Shown: piece after piece, positions 1 to 9,213 of the stretch
How the letters are laid out: the number at the start of each line of letters is the position of its first letter
How positions within the stretch are numbered: the first letter of the stretch is position 1
From: Gracilibacillus boraciitolerans JCM 21714
GTDB lineage: Bacteria > Bacillota > Bacilli > Bacillales > Amphibacillaceae
Reading direction: 5' to 3'
DNA length: 64,000 nucleotides
Assembly (NCBI RefSeq): GCF_000521485.1
Contig: NZ_BAVS01000017.1
Span: forward strand, 1-64,000
Translations under genes and position numbers: made by a program
The notes under the pieces: model-generated
What the model was told of the DNA's origin: nothing
The model's input: the letters and a program-made list of their open reading frames with translations, nothing else
Databases searched by the model: none

Positions 1-412
1 TTCATGAAAGATTAATTCTTTCTTGATTACACTGTGAAAAGACTCAATACATGCATTGTTTAGCAGTTTCCTTTGCGGCTCATACTTCCTGTGATATGGT
101 ATTTCTTTAATAATGCTCGATAATCATGAGAAGCATATTGACTACCTTGACCCGAATGGTGCATTAACCCTTCAGTTGGCGGCTGTTTTTGAATAGCACG
201 TTGGAGCGCTCTTTTTGTCTTCTGGTTTAAGGTTACCACTGCCGACAAAGCCGGACTCTGCTTCATTACGGTATTTTTTTACCCTGTTGTGTAAGGTTTG
301 TTCAGCTAGCTCTAATTCTCTAGCTGTTTCGGATATTCTTTGTCCTTTTTCTTCTACCAGTTTTAAAAGCGTAAAGTTTAAATTCTTTATCGCAACTTTT
401 TCTTTTTGCCAT
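1..412 (-). pseudogene. IS3-family transposase remnant (OrfA N-part joined to OrfB C-part)
   Basis: Reading leftwards from an ATG at 412, the first part resembles an IS3-family OrfA with its helix-turn-helix (MAKRK..DKEFKL, then after a one-base shift KLVEEKGQRISETARELE). After KPEDKK it switches directly to the C-terminal part of the OrfB integrase (PPTEGLMHHS, GSQYASHDYRALLKKY, SMSRKGNC, then NNACIESFHSV after another shift). The missing middle includes OrfA's leucine zipper and most of the DDE core, so this is an internally deleted, inactive copy. It runs off the left edge of the window; no terminal repeat is visible. Confidence 0.8.
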
Positions 413-672
413 TTGTAACACTCCGATCTATTTATTGGATTCTATTATACAATCCATGTTCGGTGTGTCCAATTACAAATCTAGCATCAAGGGCAGTGAT
501 CTGCCATATATATAATGTATTTAACTATTATCAGAAACGATTTAATCTGATGATACAATTATGTTAATTCGTCTGCAACAATGGAATTTGATACTATATT
601 ATCTCCTTCGTTGTAAAATAGCAGAATTAAATATAGTATCTTGTTTTAAGTGCTATTAAACGGGTCATCCCA

Positions 673-830
673 TCAAAAATTAGAGACGTAGTTACACATA
701 TCCAAAATGGAATCACCTTGGAGAAGTATACAGTTATCAATGGATTGAGCTATTTTCCTGGAGCATGTCGTCTTACCGACACCAACAGGTCCTGAAATAA
801 TTTATCGAGTTGGTTGATTTCCAATATTGA
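673..830 (-). pseudogene. fragment of a small P-loop kinase/NTPase gene
   Basis: On the minus strand a short reading frame encodes a clear Walker A motif (SGPVGVGKTTCSRKIAQ) followed by LLQGDSILD and a stop at 673. A stop lies just before the motif and no start codon with a ribosome site is present, so I read this as the remnant of a nucleotide-kinase-like gene. The rest of the 413-885 gap shows no other coding signal. The family cannot be named from this little sequence. Confidence 0.45.
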
Positions 831-885
831 ATGCACTCCTTCGAGTATGAAGATCCTTCTACACATCGTTAGTTGTTAATAATTT

Positions 886-1899
886 TTATACTTTCCGTCG
901 TCCCGTAGATTCCCTTTCAATAATTGTGCTGTCTAATAGAATTTCTTGTATCGGTTCTGTTGGATGTTGTATTCTCCAAAATAGTTGTTCGACCGCTCTC
1001 CTTCCATATAAAGGGAAGTTAATATCTACGGTTGAGGTTGTAGGTTGAGCAATTCTAGAGAGTTGACCATTATCAAAGCTGAATATGGAGATATCTTCAG
1101 GAACGTTATATCCGTTATTAATCATATGTGTTTGAGTTAGAAAACCAAGTCCATCATTAATACAGAACCATGCTGTAGGAAATTTATTTAACTGTTGTAA
1201 AGTTTCAGCAACGGATTCACTATTTTCAATTATATCTGTTATCATAAAATCTTGATGTAATGGAAGGTTGTAATGATCCAATGCTAGTCTATAACCTTCA
1301 AATCTTTCTTGGTAGCTTGGAGAAATGGATGTATTGCCAATAAACCCTATATCGTTATGTCCTAACTCTATTAAAAAATGAATGGCGCGATATGCGCTAA
1401 ATCGATTATTTAATAAAACTGCATCAGCCTTATTAAATGGATGATGATGATCTATCATGACTACAGGTATGCCAGTATCAATTAATAGGTTAATATAGTC
1501 TGTGCTAATATGTGATAAAATAAGTAATCCAGATACGGAATGCTTATTGATAAAGTCGGGAAGAATGAGATTTTCTATTGCATGATTATCTACTGACTCG
1601 ATAATTAGATTCATTCCTCCTTGTTTCACTTCTTTTTCCACTGATAAGTATATCTCACCAAAGAAGCTCTTTTGAGAAAAGGCAAAGTCAGATGCGATCA
1701 ATCCAATGTTACCGCTTATCTTATCATTTTCATTCGTACGTGATGAAGCATATATATATCCTAATTTTTTTGCTGTATCTACCACTAATTTTCGCGTTGA
1801 TTCACTAACCCCATCTTTTCCCGATAGTGCTTGTGAAACGGAGTTTTTAGATATATTTAATTCGTTCGCAATATCTTGCATGGTTATTTTTTTTGCCAT
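886..1899 (-). CDS. LacI-family transcriptional repressor of the sugar-uptake operon
   Basis: 337 residues, the usual LacI/GalR length and intact. The N-terminal helix-turn-helix (TMQDIANELNISKNSVSQALSG, residues about 6-27) has the hinge-helix region behind it, followed by a periplasmic-binding-protein-like sensor domain from about residue 60 to the end. The variable position in the recognition helix is typical of sugar regulators. The gene diverges from the ABC sugar-transport operon starting at 2205. A perfect palindrome containing TTTGTAACGTTACAAA lies just upstream of its own start and recurs before the operon, so it probably represses both. The ATG at 1899 follows a G-rich ribosome site. 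Effector unknown, presumably a mannose- or glucose-containing oligosaccharide. Confidence 0.9.
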   Translation of the reverse strand: MAKKITMQDIANELNISKNSVSQALSGKDGVSESTRKLVVDTAKKLGYIYASSRTNENDKISGNIGLIASDFAFSQKSFFGEIYLSVEKEVKQGGMNLIIESVDNHAIENLILPDFINKHSVSGLLILSHISTDYINLLIDTGIPVVMIDHHHPFNKADAVLLNNRFSAYRAIHFLIELGHNDIGFIGNTSISPSYQERFEGYRLALDHYNLPLHQDFMITDIIENSESVAETLQQLNKFPTAWFCINDGLGFLTQTHMINNGYNVPEDISIFSFDNGQLSRIAQPTTSTVDINFPLYGRRAVEQLFWRIQHPTEPIQEILLDSTIIERESTGRRKV

Positions 1900-1916
1900 T
1901 GCTATCCCCCTAACTC

Positions 1917-1934
1917 ATTTGTAACGTTACAAAT
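1917..1934. promoter_or_regulatory. LacI-type operator O1 (autoregulation)
   Basis: Perfect 18-bp palindrome ATTTGTAACGTTACAAAT, centred on a CG step as LacI-family operators are, about 18 bp upstream of the lacI-like start codon. The same core appears twice more in this intergenic region. Binding by the neighbouring regulator is inferred. Confidence 0.8.
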
Positions 1935-1983
1935 AGTATACTATATTTAAAATGTAATTAAAAGTTTTATAGAAGGATAATAT

Positions 1984-1997
1984 TGAAAACGTTTAAC
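1984..1997. promoter_or_regulatory. candidate cre (CcpA) site
   Basis: TGAAAACGTTTAAC fits the catabolite-responsive element consensus TGWAANCGNTNWCA except near its right end. It lies upstream of the promoter of the sugar operon, where carbon catabolite control would be expected. It could also be a weak site for the local LacI protein. Confidence 0.45.
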
Positions 1998-2013
1998 TTT
2001 TTCTGATAATCCA

Positions 2014-2042
2014 TTGACAAACGCAATTACTCAAGTTAATAT
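2014..2042 (+). promoter_or_regulatory. sigma-A promoter of the sugar operon
   Basis: TTGACA (2014-2019), a 17-bp spacer and TAATAT (2037-2042) form a near-consensus vegetative promoter. Operator O2 begins two bases after the -10 box, so a bound repressor would block initiation. Confidence 0.7.
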
Positions 2043-2043
2043 G

Positions 2044-2060
2044 TTTGTAACGTTATTAAA
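2044..2060. promoter_or_regulatory. LacI-type operator O2 (imperfect)
   Basis: TTTGTAACGTTATTAAA has a perfect left half and a degenerate right half of the same palindrome as O1 and O3. It overlaps the predicted transcription start of the sugar operon. Confidence 0.65.
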
Positions 2061-2104
2061 ATTATAAATTTGAATTAATTGAATTTAATAATGTTTATAT
2101 TGTT

Positions 2105-2124
2105 ATTTTGTAACGTTACAAAAT
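2105..2124. promoter_or_regulatory. LacI-type operator O3
   Basis: Perfect 20-bp palindrome ATTTTGTAACGTTACAAAAT in the leader of the sugar operon, about 80 bp before the binding-protein start. It is the strongest of the three sites by symmetry. Its distance from O1, about 190 bp, would allow looping by a tetrameric or paired repressor; that is inference. Confidence 0.8.
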
Positions 2125-2166
2125 GGAGGAACTTTCTCACTAGTATTTTTTATAATTTTTTAATGA

Positions 2167-2211
2167 AAAGAGGGAAAAGTATGAAAACGGAAAGAGGGAA
2201 AAGTATGAAAA
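2167..2211 (+). repeat. 24-bp tandem duplication of ribosome site plus start codon
   Basis: Two identical 21-bp copies (2167-2187 and 2191-2211), period 24 bp, each carry AGAGGGAAAAGT followed by ATGAAAA. The period is a multiple of three, so both ATGs (2181 and 2205) are in frame with the binding protein. Confidence 0.85.
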
Positions 2212-3548
2212 AGTTTGTTTGGTTCTTATTAGTTTCAACCTTGCTTGTGTTATTGATAAGTGCTTGTAGTAATGATGACAATGAACAAGATGTCCAAGAA
2301 TCACAAGGAGAAAATACAGATACAAATGAAGGTGTAATAGAAATTGACTTTTGGTCTGCGACAAATCCTACACAAGATGCGTTTTGGAAAAAGGTAGCAG
2401 AAGAATTTAATGCTGAACAAGATAATATTCAAGTGAATGTAAGTCAAATGAGAGAAACACCAACATCAGAAGCGACAATTCAATCAGCGATTGCTGGCGG
2501 AGAAGCGCCAGTCTTTTCTGAAAATATTAGCCGTGGATTTGCTGCCCAACTAGCAAAAAGTGAGGCTTTAGTTTCATTAAATACACTTGAAGGTTGGGAA
2601 GAATTGTTAGAAAGTAGAAAGATGTCTGAAACAGTTAAGCCTTGGCGTTTTTCCGATGATAACCAATATGTTTTACCGATTTATTCTAATCCAATGTTGT
2701 TTGGATGGAGAGTTGATATTTTAAATGAACTTGGCTTTGAAGAAATGCCACAAACATATAGTGAAGTGTTAGAAGTGGCAGATGCACTAAAACAAGAAAA
2801 ATCGGATACTTTTTTCTGGGCCAAATCTGATTTAGCAGATCCAACTGCATGGATGAGATGGTTTGACTTCTTTATGTTATATAATGCTGCTTCAGAAGGA
2901 AATAATTTTATTGAAGGCAATGAATTTGTAGCTGATGACAAAGCGGGACAACAAGTATTAGATTTAATGTATCAATTGCAAGAAAGGGATGCGTTATTAG
3001 TTAGAGAAGCAAGTGATCCATTTGAAACAGGTTTGGGCATTTTTACGGACATTGGTCCATGGACATTTGCTTATTGGGAAGAACAATTCCCGGAAATGAA
3101 GTATGGTGAAACATTTGATTTAGCTTTACCTCCTGTTCCAGATAATGCGGATACAGAAGAAATAAATACATTTGCAGATACAAAAGGTGTTGTTATTTAT
3201 GCATCTGCCACAGAAGAAGAGCAACAAGCAGCTGTAGATTTTCTGACATGGGTATATTCTGATCCTGATCGTGATTTACAATGGTTTGAGCAAACAGACT
3301 TACCACCTGCAAGAGACGATCTAACGACAAATGAATCATTCCAGGATTTCTTAGACGAAAATCCAGCATTAGTGCCATACGCGGAAGCTGTACCATATGC
3401 AGTTCCTCCCATTGATAATCCTAATTTCAATGAGCTGCAAACACTAATTGGACAGGAAGCATTTAATCCAGTAGTAGGAGGAGCAAAAGAACCTGAAGAA
3501 GCTTGGAATGATATGAAACAAGCAATTGAAGGGGGGGAGCTTGAATAA
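2205..3548 (+). CDS. sugar ABC transporter substrate-binding lipoprotein (CUT1 family)
   Basis: About 447 residues from the ATG at 2205. The lipoprotein signal is a Lys-containing start, a hydrophobic stretch and LISAC, with Cys as the lipidation site, followed by an acidic linker. The mature part is a type I solute-binding protein (FWSATNPTQDAFWKKVAEEF near its N-terminus), as in maltodextrin and other oligosaccharide importers. The duplicated ribosome site offers a second start at 2181 that would add eight residues; the inner start gives the better signal peptide. Its stop overlaps the first permease start by one base. A run of seven Gs near the stop encodes Gly-Gly-Glu. Substrate likely a manno- or gluco-oligosaccharide, judged from the linked enzymes. 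Confidence 0.9.
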   Translation: MKKFVWFLLVSTLLVLLISACSNDDNEQDVQESQGENTDTNEGVIEIDFWSATNPTQDAFWKKVAEEFNAEQDNIQVNVSQMRETPTSEATIQSAIAGGEAPVFSENISRGFAAQLAKSEALVSLNTLEGWEELLESRKMSETVKPWRFSDDNQYVLPIYSNPMLFGWRVDILNELGFEEMPQTYSEVLEVADALKQEKSDTFFWAKSDLADPTAWMRWFDFFMLYNAASEGNNFIEGNEFVADDKAGQQVLDLMYQLQERDALLVREASDPFETGLGIFTDIGPWTFAYWEEQFPEMKYGETFDLALPPVPDNADTEEINTFADTKGVVIYASATEEEQQAAVDFLTWVYSDPDRDLQWFEQTDLPPARDDLTTNESFQDFLDENPALVPYAEAVPYAVPPIDNPNFNELQTLIGQEAFNPVVGGAKEPEEAWNDMKQAIEGGELE

Positions 3549-4431
3549 TGAAGAACCTTAGTGATAATAAACTGGGCTGGCTATTTGCCAGTCCTTACCT
3601 TTTATATACTCTAATATTTTTTCTCATTCCATTAGTTTGGTCTATCTATCTAGCATTCACCAATTGGGATATGATTGCACCCAATTATGAATTTGTTGTT
3701 TTTGAAAATTTTATAGATGCATTGCAGCATTCAGGTGTACAATCTGCTTTCTTTGTTACATTTAAATTTTTGGCAATATTTGTGCCAATGGTCACATTAG
3801 CGTCGTTAATGGTTGCTATGGCAGTTCAAGGGTTACCAAGATTTAAAGGGCTATTCTTAATAGGCTTCTTTTTACCTTATCTAGCCTCAGGGGTTGTTTC
3901 TTCTTTAATTGTGAAAGGTATATTATCTTACAATAGTCCAGTGAATGAATTCTTACGTGGCACATTTGGGCTGGATATTGACTGGTTAGGAACACCATTT
4001 TCTGCGTTATTGGTGGTTTCTGTGATTATTGCTTGGAAGTTCTCGGGATATTATGCGTTAATCCTAACAGCAGGATTAGAAAGTATTAACAAGGAAATTT
4101 ATGAAGCTGCAGCTATTGATGGAATTAATAGATGGCAACAGTTTTGGAAAGTTACAATTCCGATGCTTTATCCAGCTTTATTTACGACGCTAATATTATC
4201 GGTGGGTGTAACTTTTGGGGTTTTTACAGAAGTGTACCAATTAACTGGTGGAGGTCCTAATTATGCAACCAATACATGGCAAATGGAAATTTATACGCAA
4301 GCATTTACTAACTTAAAAGCAGGTTATGCATCTGCGGTCGCTTTAATATCTGCTGTTGTGACATTTGTGGGTATTTACGTATTTAAGAAATTATTAGAAG
4401 TTTGGGGGGGAAACGACATGGTTGGAGCTAA
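3548..4431 (+). CDS. sugar ABC transporter permease, MalF/LacF-like
   Basis: About 290 residues with six predicted membrane helices and the permease EAA loop (EAAAIDGINRWQQFWKVTIP) that docks with the ATPase. As given, the frame continues without a stop into the second permease and makes one 567-residue protein. The join is a seven-G run at 4404-4410. With five or eight Gs the frame would instead stop at the TAA 4429-4431 and overlap the next start, the normal arrangement for these pairs. With four Gs the fusion would persist. No ATP-binding subunit is encoded nearby; a shared MsmX-type ATPase elsewhere is expected for such systems in Bacillus. Confidence 0.85.
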
Positions 4432-5251
4432 TAAGAAAAAAACGCTTTTTATCCGCTATATTCTCTCGTTTAGCTTATTAGGAATAATGGTCTTTCCATA
4501 CCTTTATATGGTTATTATGTCTTTTGCAGATTGGAGCCAAGTAGATCGTAAGTTGATTCCAACTAGTTTCACGTTGCGTTCTTATGAGTGGTTATTTGTA
4601 GGTGGAGAAGTAGTGGATCCAAAACCATGGCTTCGTGCATTTTTCAATACATTCATTGTATCAGCTGTCTCAACTTTCTTAATGATGATAACAGGTATTG
4701 TAGTTGCTTATACATTAGCGAAAATTAAATTTAAGGGCGGGAAATTTTTAAGTAATGCCATACTTTTTCAAATGTTTTTCCCTGCAGTAATTTTATTAGT
4801 ACCTATGTTCTTAATGATCCAAGATATAGGCCTTTACGATACCTATTGGGCAATGATTATTCCAAAGGCGTTAAGTCTCTGGGCTGTGTTTATGTATACA
4901 AACTTTTTTAGGGCAATTCCCGATACATTTATTGAATCAGCTAAACTAGACGGTGCATCAACGTTTCAAATAATGATAAAAATTGCAGTTCCTATGTCAA
5001 AATCTATTACAACGGTTATCTTTTTATTTCTATTTATGGAAAGATGGACAGAATTACTTTGGGATATGATTGTTGTCCGCAGTGAAAACATGTTGACATT
5101 GAACGTGTTAATTTCACAAATGTTTGGACCATATGGCGGGTATCCAGGACCGATGTATGCAGCGTCTGTGTTGTTGACGATACCAATCATTATTCTATTC
5201 CTGTTCTTTGCGAAAAGTTTTAAAGAAGGAATGCAGTTTACTCTTAAATAA
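4418..5251 (+). CDS. sugar ABC transporter permease, MalG-like
   Basis: About 277 residues from an ATG at 4418 that follows a G-rich stretch able to act as ribosome site. Typical MalG layout: a short basic N-terminus, a first helix, a long loop, then helices around the EAA loop (IESAKLDGASTFQIMIKIAVP). It forms the heterodimeric channel with the preceding permease. The separate start is inferred from family architecture, because the given sequence is one open frame with the upstream permease. Confidence 0.82.
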   Translation: MVGANKKKTLFIRYILSFSLLGIMVFPYLYMVIMSFADWSQVDRKLIPTSFTLRSYEWLFVGGEVVDPKPWLRAFFNTFIVSAVSTFLMMITGIVVAYTLAKIKFKGGKFLSNAILFQMFFPAVILLVPMFLMIQDIGLYDTYWAMIIPKALSLWAVFMYTNFFRAIPDTFIESAKLDGASTFQIMIKIAVPMSKSITTVIFLFLFMERWTELLWDMIVVRSENMLTLNVLISQMFGPYGGYPGPMYAASVLLTIPIIILFLFFAKSFKEGMQFTLK

Positions 5252-5276
5252 AGCACTTAATAAAAGGAGAAGCTAA

Positions 5277-6931
5277 ATGACCTCGTGGTGGAAAGAAATC
5301 GTTTTTTATGAAATATACATTCCCAGTTATTTTGATTCGAACAATGACGGTATAGGGGATTTAAAAGGTATTGGTCAAAAATTAGATTATCTTAAAGAGT
5401 TAGGGGGGGTTGAAGGTATTTGGTTAACACCATTTTATTCATCTCCTAAAGTAGATAATGGATATGATATTGCCGATTATTATCAAGTAGATGCTGATTA
5501 TGGTGACATGGCTGATTTTGAACAGCTTATCGAAGCTGCTCATGATAGAGGAATAAAAGTAATAGTGGATATGGTTTTGAATCACACATCTAATCAACAT
5601 GAGTGGTTTCGGGAATCTAAGAAATCGAGAGATAATAAAAAGCGAGATTGGTATATTTGGGAGCCGTCCACTAATAATGATGGTCCTCCAAATAATTGGG
5701 AGTCTTTTTTTGGTGGATCAGCATGGGAATATGATTCAATGACAGGTGAATATTATTACAATGCTTTTGCAAAAGAGCAAGTAGATTTAAACTGGAGCAA
5801 TGAAAATGTAAAAGAAGCAGTATTTGATGTCTTGCGTTTTTGGTTAGACAAAGGTGTTGATGGCTTTCGCTTGATGTCATTAATTTCTTAACATTAAATA
5901 GAAAATTTACGGATAACCCAACTAACAATGTAGGAGAACAAGACCATTTATACGATAAAGATCAAGAAGGAATATTTGATGTTATTAATGAGGTCGTAGC
6001 TATCACCAAAGAATATGGAGATAAATTTGTATTAGGCGAGGTTGGTTCAGATGAATTCAACCTATTAGAAAAATATATGAATGAAACAGATTTAGATGCT
6101 GTATTTAATTTTAATATAGGTAGTATGGAAACGCTAAATGATAAAAAATTATTTAGAGAAATAAAAAAGATGGATTCTAAGTTATCAGAAATTAATTTGC
6201 CGACATTATTCTTTGGAAGTCACGATATGCCAAGACACTACTCTCGATTTAGTAACCTAGGTAATGAAGAAAAAATAGCTAGACTTACTAGTACCTTTTT
6301 ATTGACAGCTAAAGGTATACCTTTTCTGTATTTTGGTGAAGAGATTGGAATGCAAGACTTTATTGCAAAGAATATCGAGGAAATAAAAGATGTGCAAGGA
6401 AGCACGGCTTATCATATAGCGAAGGAGTCAGGTTACAACGATAAAGAAGCATTAAAACGAGCGAATAAGCAAAATCGCGATAAATCGAGAACTCCTATGC
6501 AATGGAAAAATGAGAAATACTTTGGATTTTCCAAAAATGAACCATGGATTAATTGTGGTGATACTAGTAATGACTCTATAGCTGATTTACAGATAAGAGA
6601 TGACCGATCACTTTGGCATCATTATCAATATTTAATCCAATTACGCAAAAATGAACTAACGTTACAAGTTGGTAACTATCAAATGCTTAATAGTGAAAAC
6701 TCCATTATTTCATATGAAAGAAAATTCGAACAATCATCTTTTATGATTATTTTAAACTTTGCGGATGATGATGCGGAATATAACACTCGTGATCTGGTAG
6801 AGAAAGAGATAGAACATGTCTATTCGAGTCAAAGGTTTGAAATGGAAGAAGGATCAGTTTTAAATTCCTTCAGATTACTACCTTATGAAGCTATAGTCAT
6901 AAAAATGAATAAGGGGGGCCCATTAGCATGA
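5277..6931 (+). CDS. GH13 alpha-glucosidase (oligo-1,6-glucosidase type), frame interrupted
   Basis: About 550 residues, the usual length for GH13 subfamily glucosidases. Visible regions: WWKEIVFYEIYIPSYFD at the N-terminus, region I VDMVLNHTS, region II GFRL(D)VINF, region III FVLGEVGS with the acid/base Glu, and region IV SHDMPR. The frame breaks at about 5872, exactly at the catalytic nucleophile Asp of region II: one G is missing from TTGGATGTC, giving a stop at 5891. Restoring it rejoins the second part. A G7 run near 5402 adds a Gly to the LGVEGIWLTP motif. The stop overlaps the next start (ATGA). Cytoplasmic; it probably trims alpha-glucosyl ends of the imported sugar. Confidence 0.85.
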
Positions 6932-7877
6932 CAATCACATTAAAAAAAACAGAAGAAAAAAGTTGTGAAGAGCTTGTTCGGGAACTAGATGAGAAAGAGA
7001 TCCAGTCTGTTCCAATTAAATTACAGTTCGCAGGAGTAGAAGATAAGGATGTCTATAATATAACGGCACCTTTTTCTGATGAAGGTGAGGAAATCATTGC
7101 AGGTAGAGTGGAAAGTAGGGATAGTGAACATTCTGAAGTATATTTTTTTGTAAAAAAAAATGACAAGTGGAAACCAAAAGAAGATCTACCTACTTTTACT
7201 TTACAAGATCCTTTTATAACGTTTATTAACAACGACCTTATTTTAGGTGGAGTAGAGATTAGTCCACATCTAGATAATCCAGGTGCTTTAACATGGCGTA
7301 CCGTTTTTTATCGAGGTAAATCGATTAATGAATTAAAACCATTTTTTACAGGTCCTAACGGGATGAAAGATTTGCGTTTAGTAGAACTTCTATCTGGTGA
7401 AGTGGGGATCTTAACTCGGCCACAAGGAGACAAAGGTGGTCAAGGAAAAATTGGCTTCAATAAAGTAAAGAAGTTGGAAGATTTAACAATAGAGGTCATT
7501 GATGACACGCCATTGTTAGAGGGGGCAATTTGTTCAAGGTGAATGGGGGTGGCGCAAATGAAGCGCATATTCTTTCTAATGGATTGGTTGGAGTATTAGG
7601 GCATATTGCATGTTTTGATAATGATGGCAATCGCCACTACTATCCTATGATATTTGTTTTAAATCCGATAACAGGCGAGTATTCAGATATTGAATTAATT
7701 GCAAAAAGAGCGCATTTCTTACCAGGTGAGACGAAACGACCTGATTTAAAAGATGTTGTATTCAGTGGTGGATTAATTAGAAAATCCGATGGAACAGCTA
7801 ATTTATATGCTGGAATTAGCGATGCAGAGGCGCATAAATTAATAATAAATGATCCATTCCTACAATTTGAAGAATAG
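6928..7877 (+). CDS. DUF1861-like protein of mannoside clusters, frame interrupted
   Basis: About 315 residues with no signal peptide. From memory the sequence and neighbourhood match DUF1861, a beta-propeller-like family found beside GH130 enzymes; no catalytic role is established that I can cite. Features: WRTVFYRGKS, TGPNGMKDLRLVELL, GGANEAHILSNGLVGVLGHIA, KRPDLKDVVFSGG. The frame is broken between about 7525 and 7545 by two runs of five Gs. Four Gs in each gives a continuous LLEGQFVQGEWGGANEAH. It starts inside the GH13 stop codon, so it is translationally coupled. Likely a sugar-binding or accessory protein for the same glycan. Confidence 0.62.
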
Positions 7878-7890
7878 AAGGAGTTTATAT

Positions 7891-8970
7891 ATGAATATTT
7901 ATCGTTATGAAGAAAATCCTTTAATAACGCCAGAGGATGTAAAACCTCACCATGATGATTTTGAAGTGATTGGAGCATTTAACGCAGGTGTGACCATCTA
8001 TAAAGATGAAGTAATAATGCTTTTAAGGGTGGCTGAACGTCCTATCACAAAGGATACAAATAAAGTAATGGCGCCGATTTATAATCATGAATCGGACGAG
8101 TTGGAGATTATTGAACTAGATAAAAGTAATCCAGTATTTGATTTTTCAGATTCTCGTACGATTCGGGAAAAAGGTAAATTAGATAGTTTTGTATATTTAA
8201 CATCATTATCGTACCTGCGAATTGCAAGAAGCAAGGATGGCCATCAATTTACAGTTGATCCAGAGCCTTTTATTTATCCATCGAATAAACTTGAAAGGTT
8301 CGGCATAGAAGATCCTAGAATTACTAAAATAGGGGGATACTTATTATATCTATTTCAGTGCTTGTTCTGAGGTTGGTGTCGGTGAATCCTTAGTATCAAC
8401 TAAAGATTGGGAAACTGTAACCTATCATGGAATGATTTTTGCCCCGGAAAATAAAGATGTTCTCATTTTCCCTGAGCAGATTAATGGGAAGTATTATGCG
8501 TTGCATCGGCCTGTGCCTAAAAGTACAGGATCACCAGAAGTTTGGATTGCAGAATCCGATAACTTATTGTACTGGGGGGGAAATCATAAGCATTTAATTG
8601 GCTTAAGAACAGGTATGTGGGATGACGGCCGAATTGGTGGAGGCGCTGTTCCGATTAAACCGATAAAGGTTGGTTAGAATTATATCATGGAGCTTCAAAG
8701 GATAATAAATATTGCATGGGCGCAGTATTATTAGATTTAAATGAGCCATCTAAAGTAATTGCTAGATCCAGTGAACCATTAGTGAAACCAGAAACAGATT
8801 ATGAAATTAATGGCTTTTTTGGAAACGTCGTTTTCTCTTGTGGAGCAATAGTTGAAGGAGACATAGTTAAAATGTATTATGGCGTTGCAGACACCTCTAT
8901 GGCTTGCGCAGAGCTTAGTTTATCAGAAATATTGGACTCATTAAACTATGAGAATTTTTTCGGACAATAA
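7891..8970 (+). CDS. GH130 beta-mannoside phosphorylase-like enzyme, frame interrupted
   Basis: About 358 residues from ATG 7891, preceded by GAAGGAG. GH130 hallmarks: NPLITPEDV and GAFNAGVTIY at the N-terminus, LLRVAERP, GIEDPRIT containing the family's acidic catalytic motif, and GRIGGGAVPIKT. GH130 enzymes phosphorolyse beta-mannosides to mannose 1-phosphate; the 1,2-beta-oligomannan branch in Listeria sits in a comparable ABC-transporter cluster as I recall. Two frame breaks: five Gs at about 8333 (four restores IGDTYYIYFSACSEVG) and a lost A at about 8653 (restores PIKTDKGWLELYHG). A G7 run at 8574 adds a Gly in YWGNHKH. Linkage specificity cannot be decided here. Confidence 0.8.
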
Positions 8971-9033
8971 GAGAGTATAATTCATAATTCAATTGTTAAT
9001 TAATTTTAAAACGAGTATTAAATATTGAAAGAA

Positions 9034-9078
9034 AGGCATTCGCACTATTAGAAATTAATTGCGAATGCCTAATTTTAT
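9034..9078 (+). terminator. terminator of the sugar operon
   Basis: An 11-bp perfect stem, AGGCATTCGCA (9034-9044) with TGCGAATGCCT (9060-9070), followed by AATTTTATATT, lies 64 bp after the GH130 stop. Confidence 0.65.
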
Positions 9079-9154
9079 ATTATTAAAATAGCTTTATCCG
9101 ATTCCCTGTTTTTATTCGATAAAGTACTAAGTGTGGAAAACATCTATCTTTCAA

Positions 9155-9190
9155 AAAAAGCCCCCCCACTGCAAATTATAACGGGGCTAT
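9155..9190 (-). terminator. terminator of the 3D-domain protein gene
   Basis: Read on the minus strand, AGCCCC and GGGGCT pair around a short loop and are followed by a T7 run, just past the stop at 9214. The C-run in one arm is seven long, whereas the opposite G arm is four, so the pairing itself suggests the original run was four. Confidence 0.65.
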
Positions 9191-9213
9191 TAAAATTAAT
9201 TATTCAATTATTC

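Noticed and set aside
3548-5251. True MalF-MalG fusion protein
   Set aside because: Possible, but the join is a G7 run and a start codon plus stop overlap are present as in normal separate genes; kept as a finding, not as the call.
5860-5890. Programmed frameshift at the GH13 catalytic Asp
   Set aside because: No slippery heptamer or downstream structure; the break is a simple lost G like many others here.
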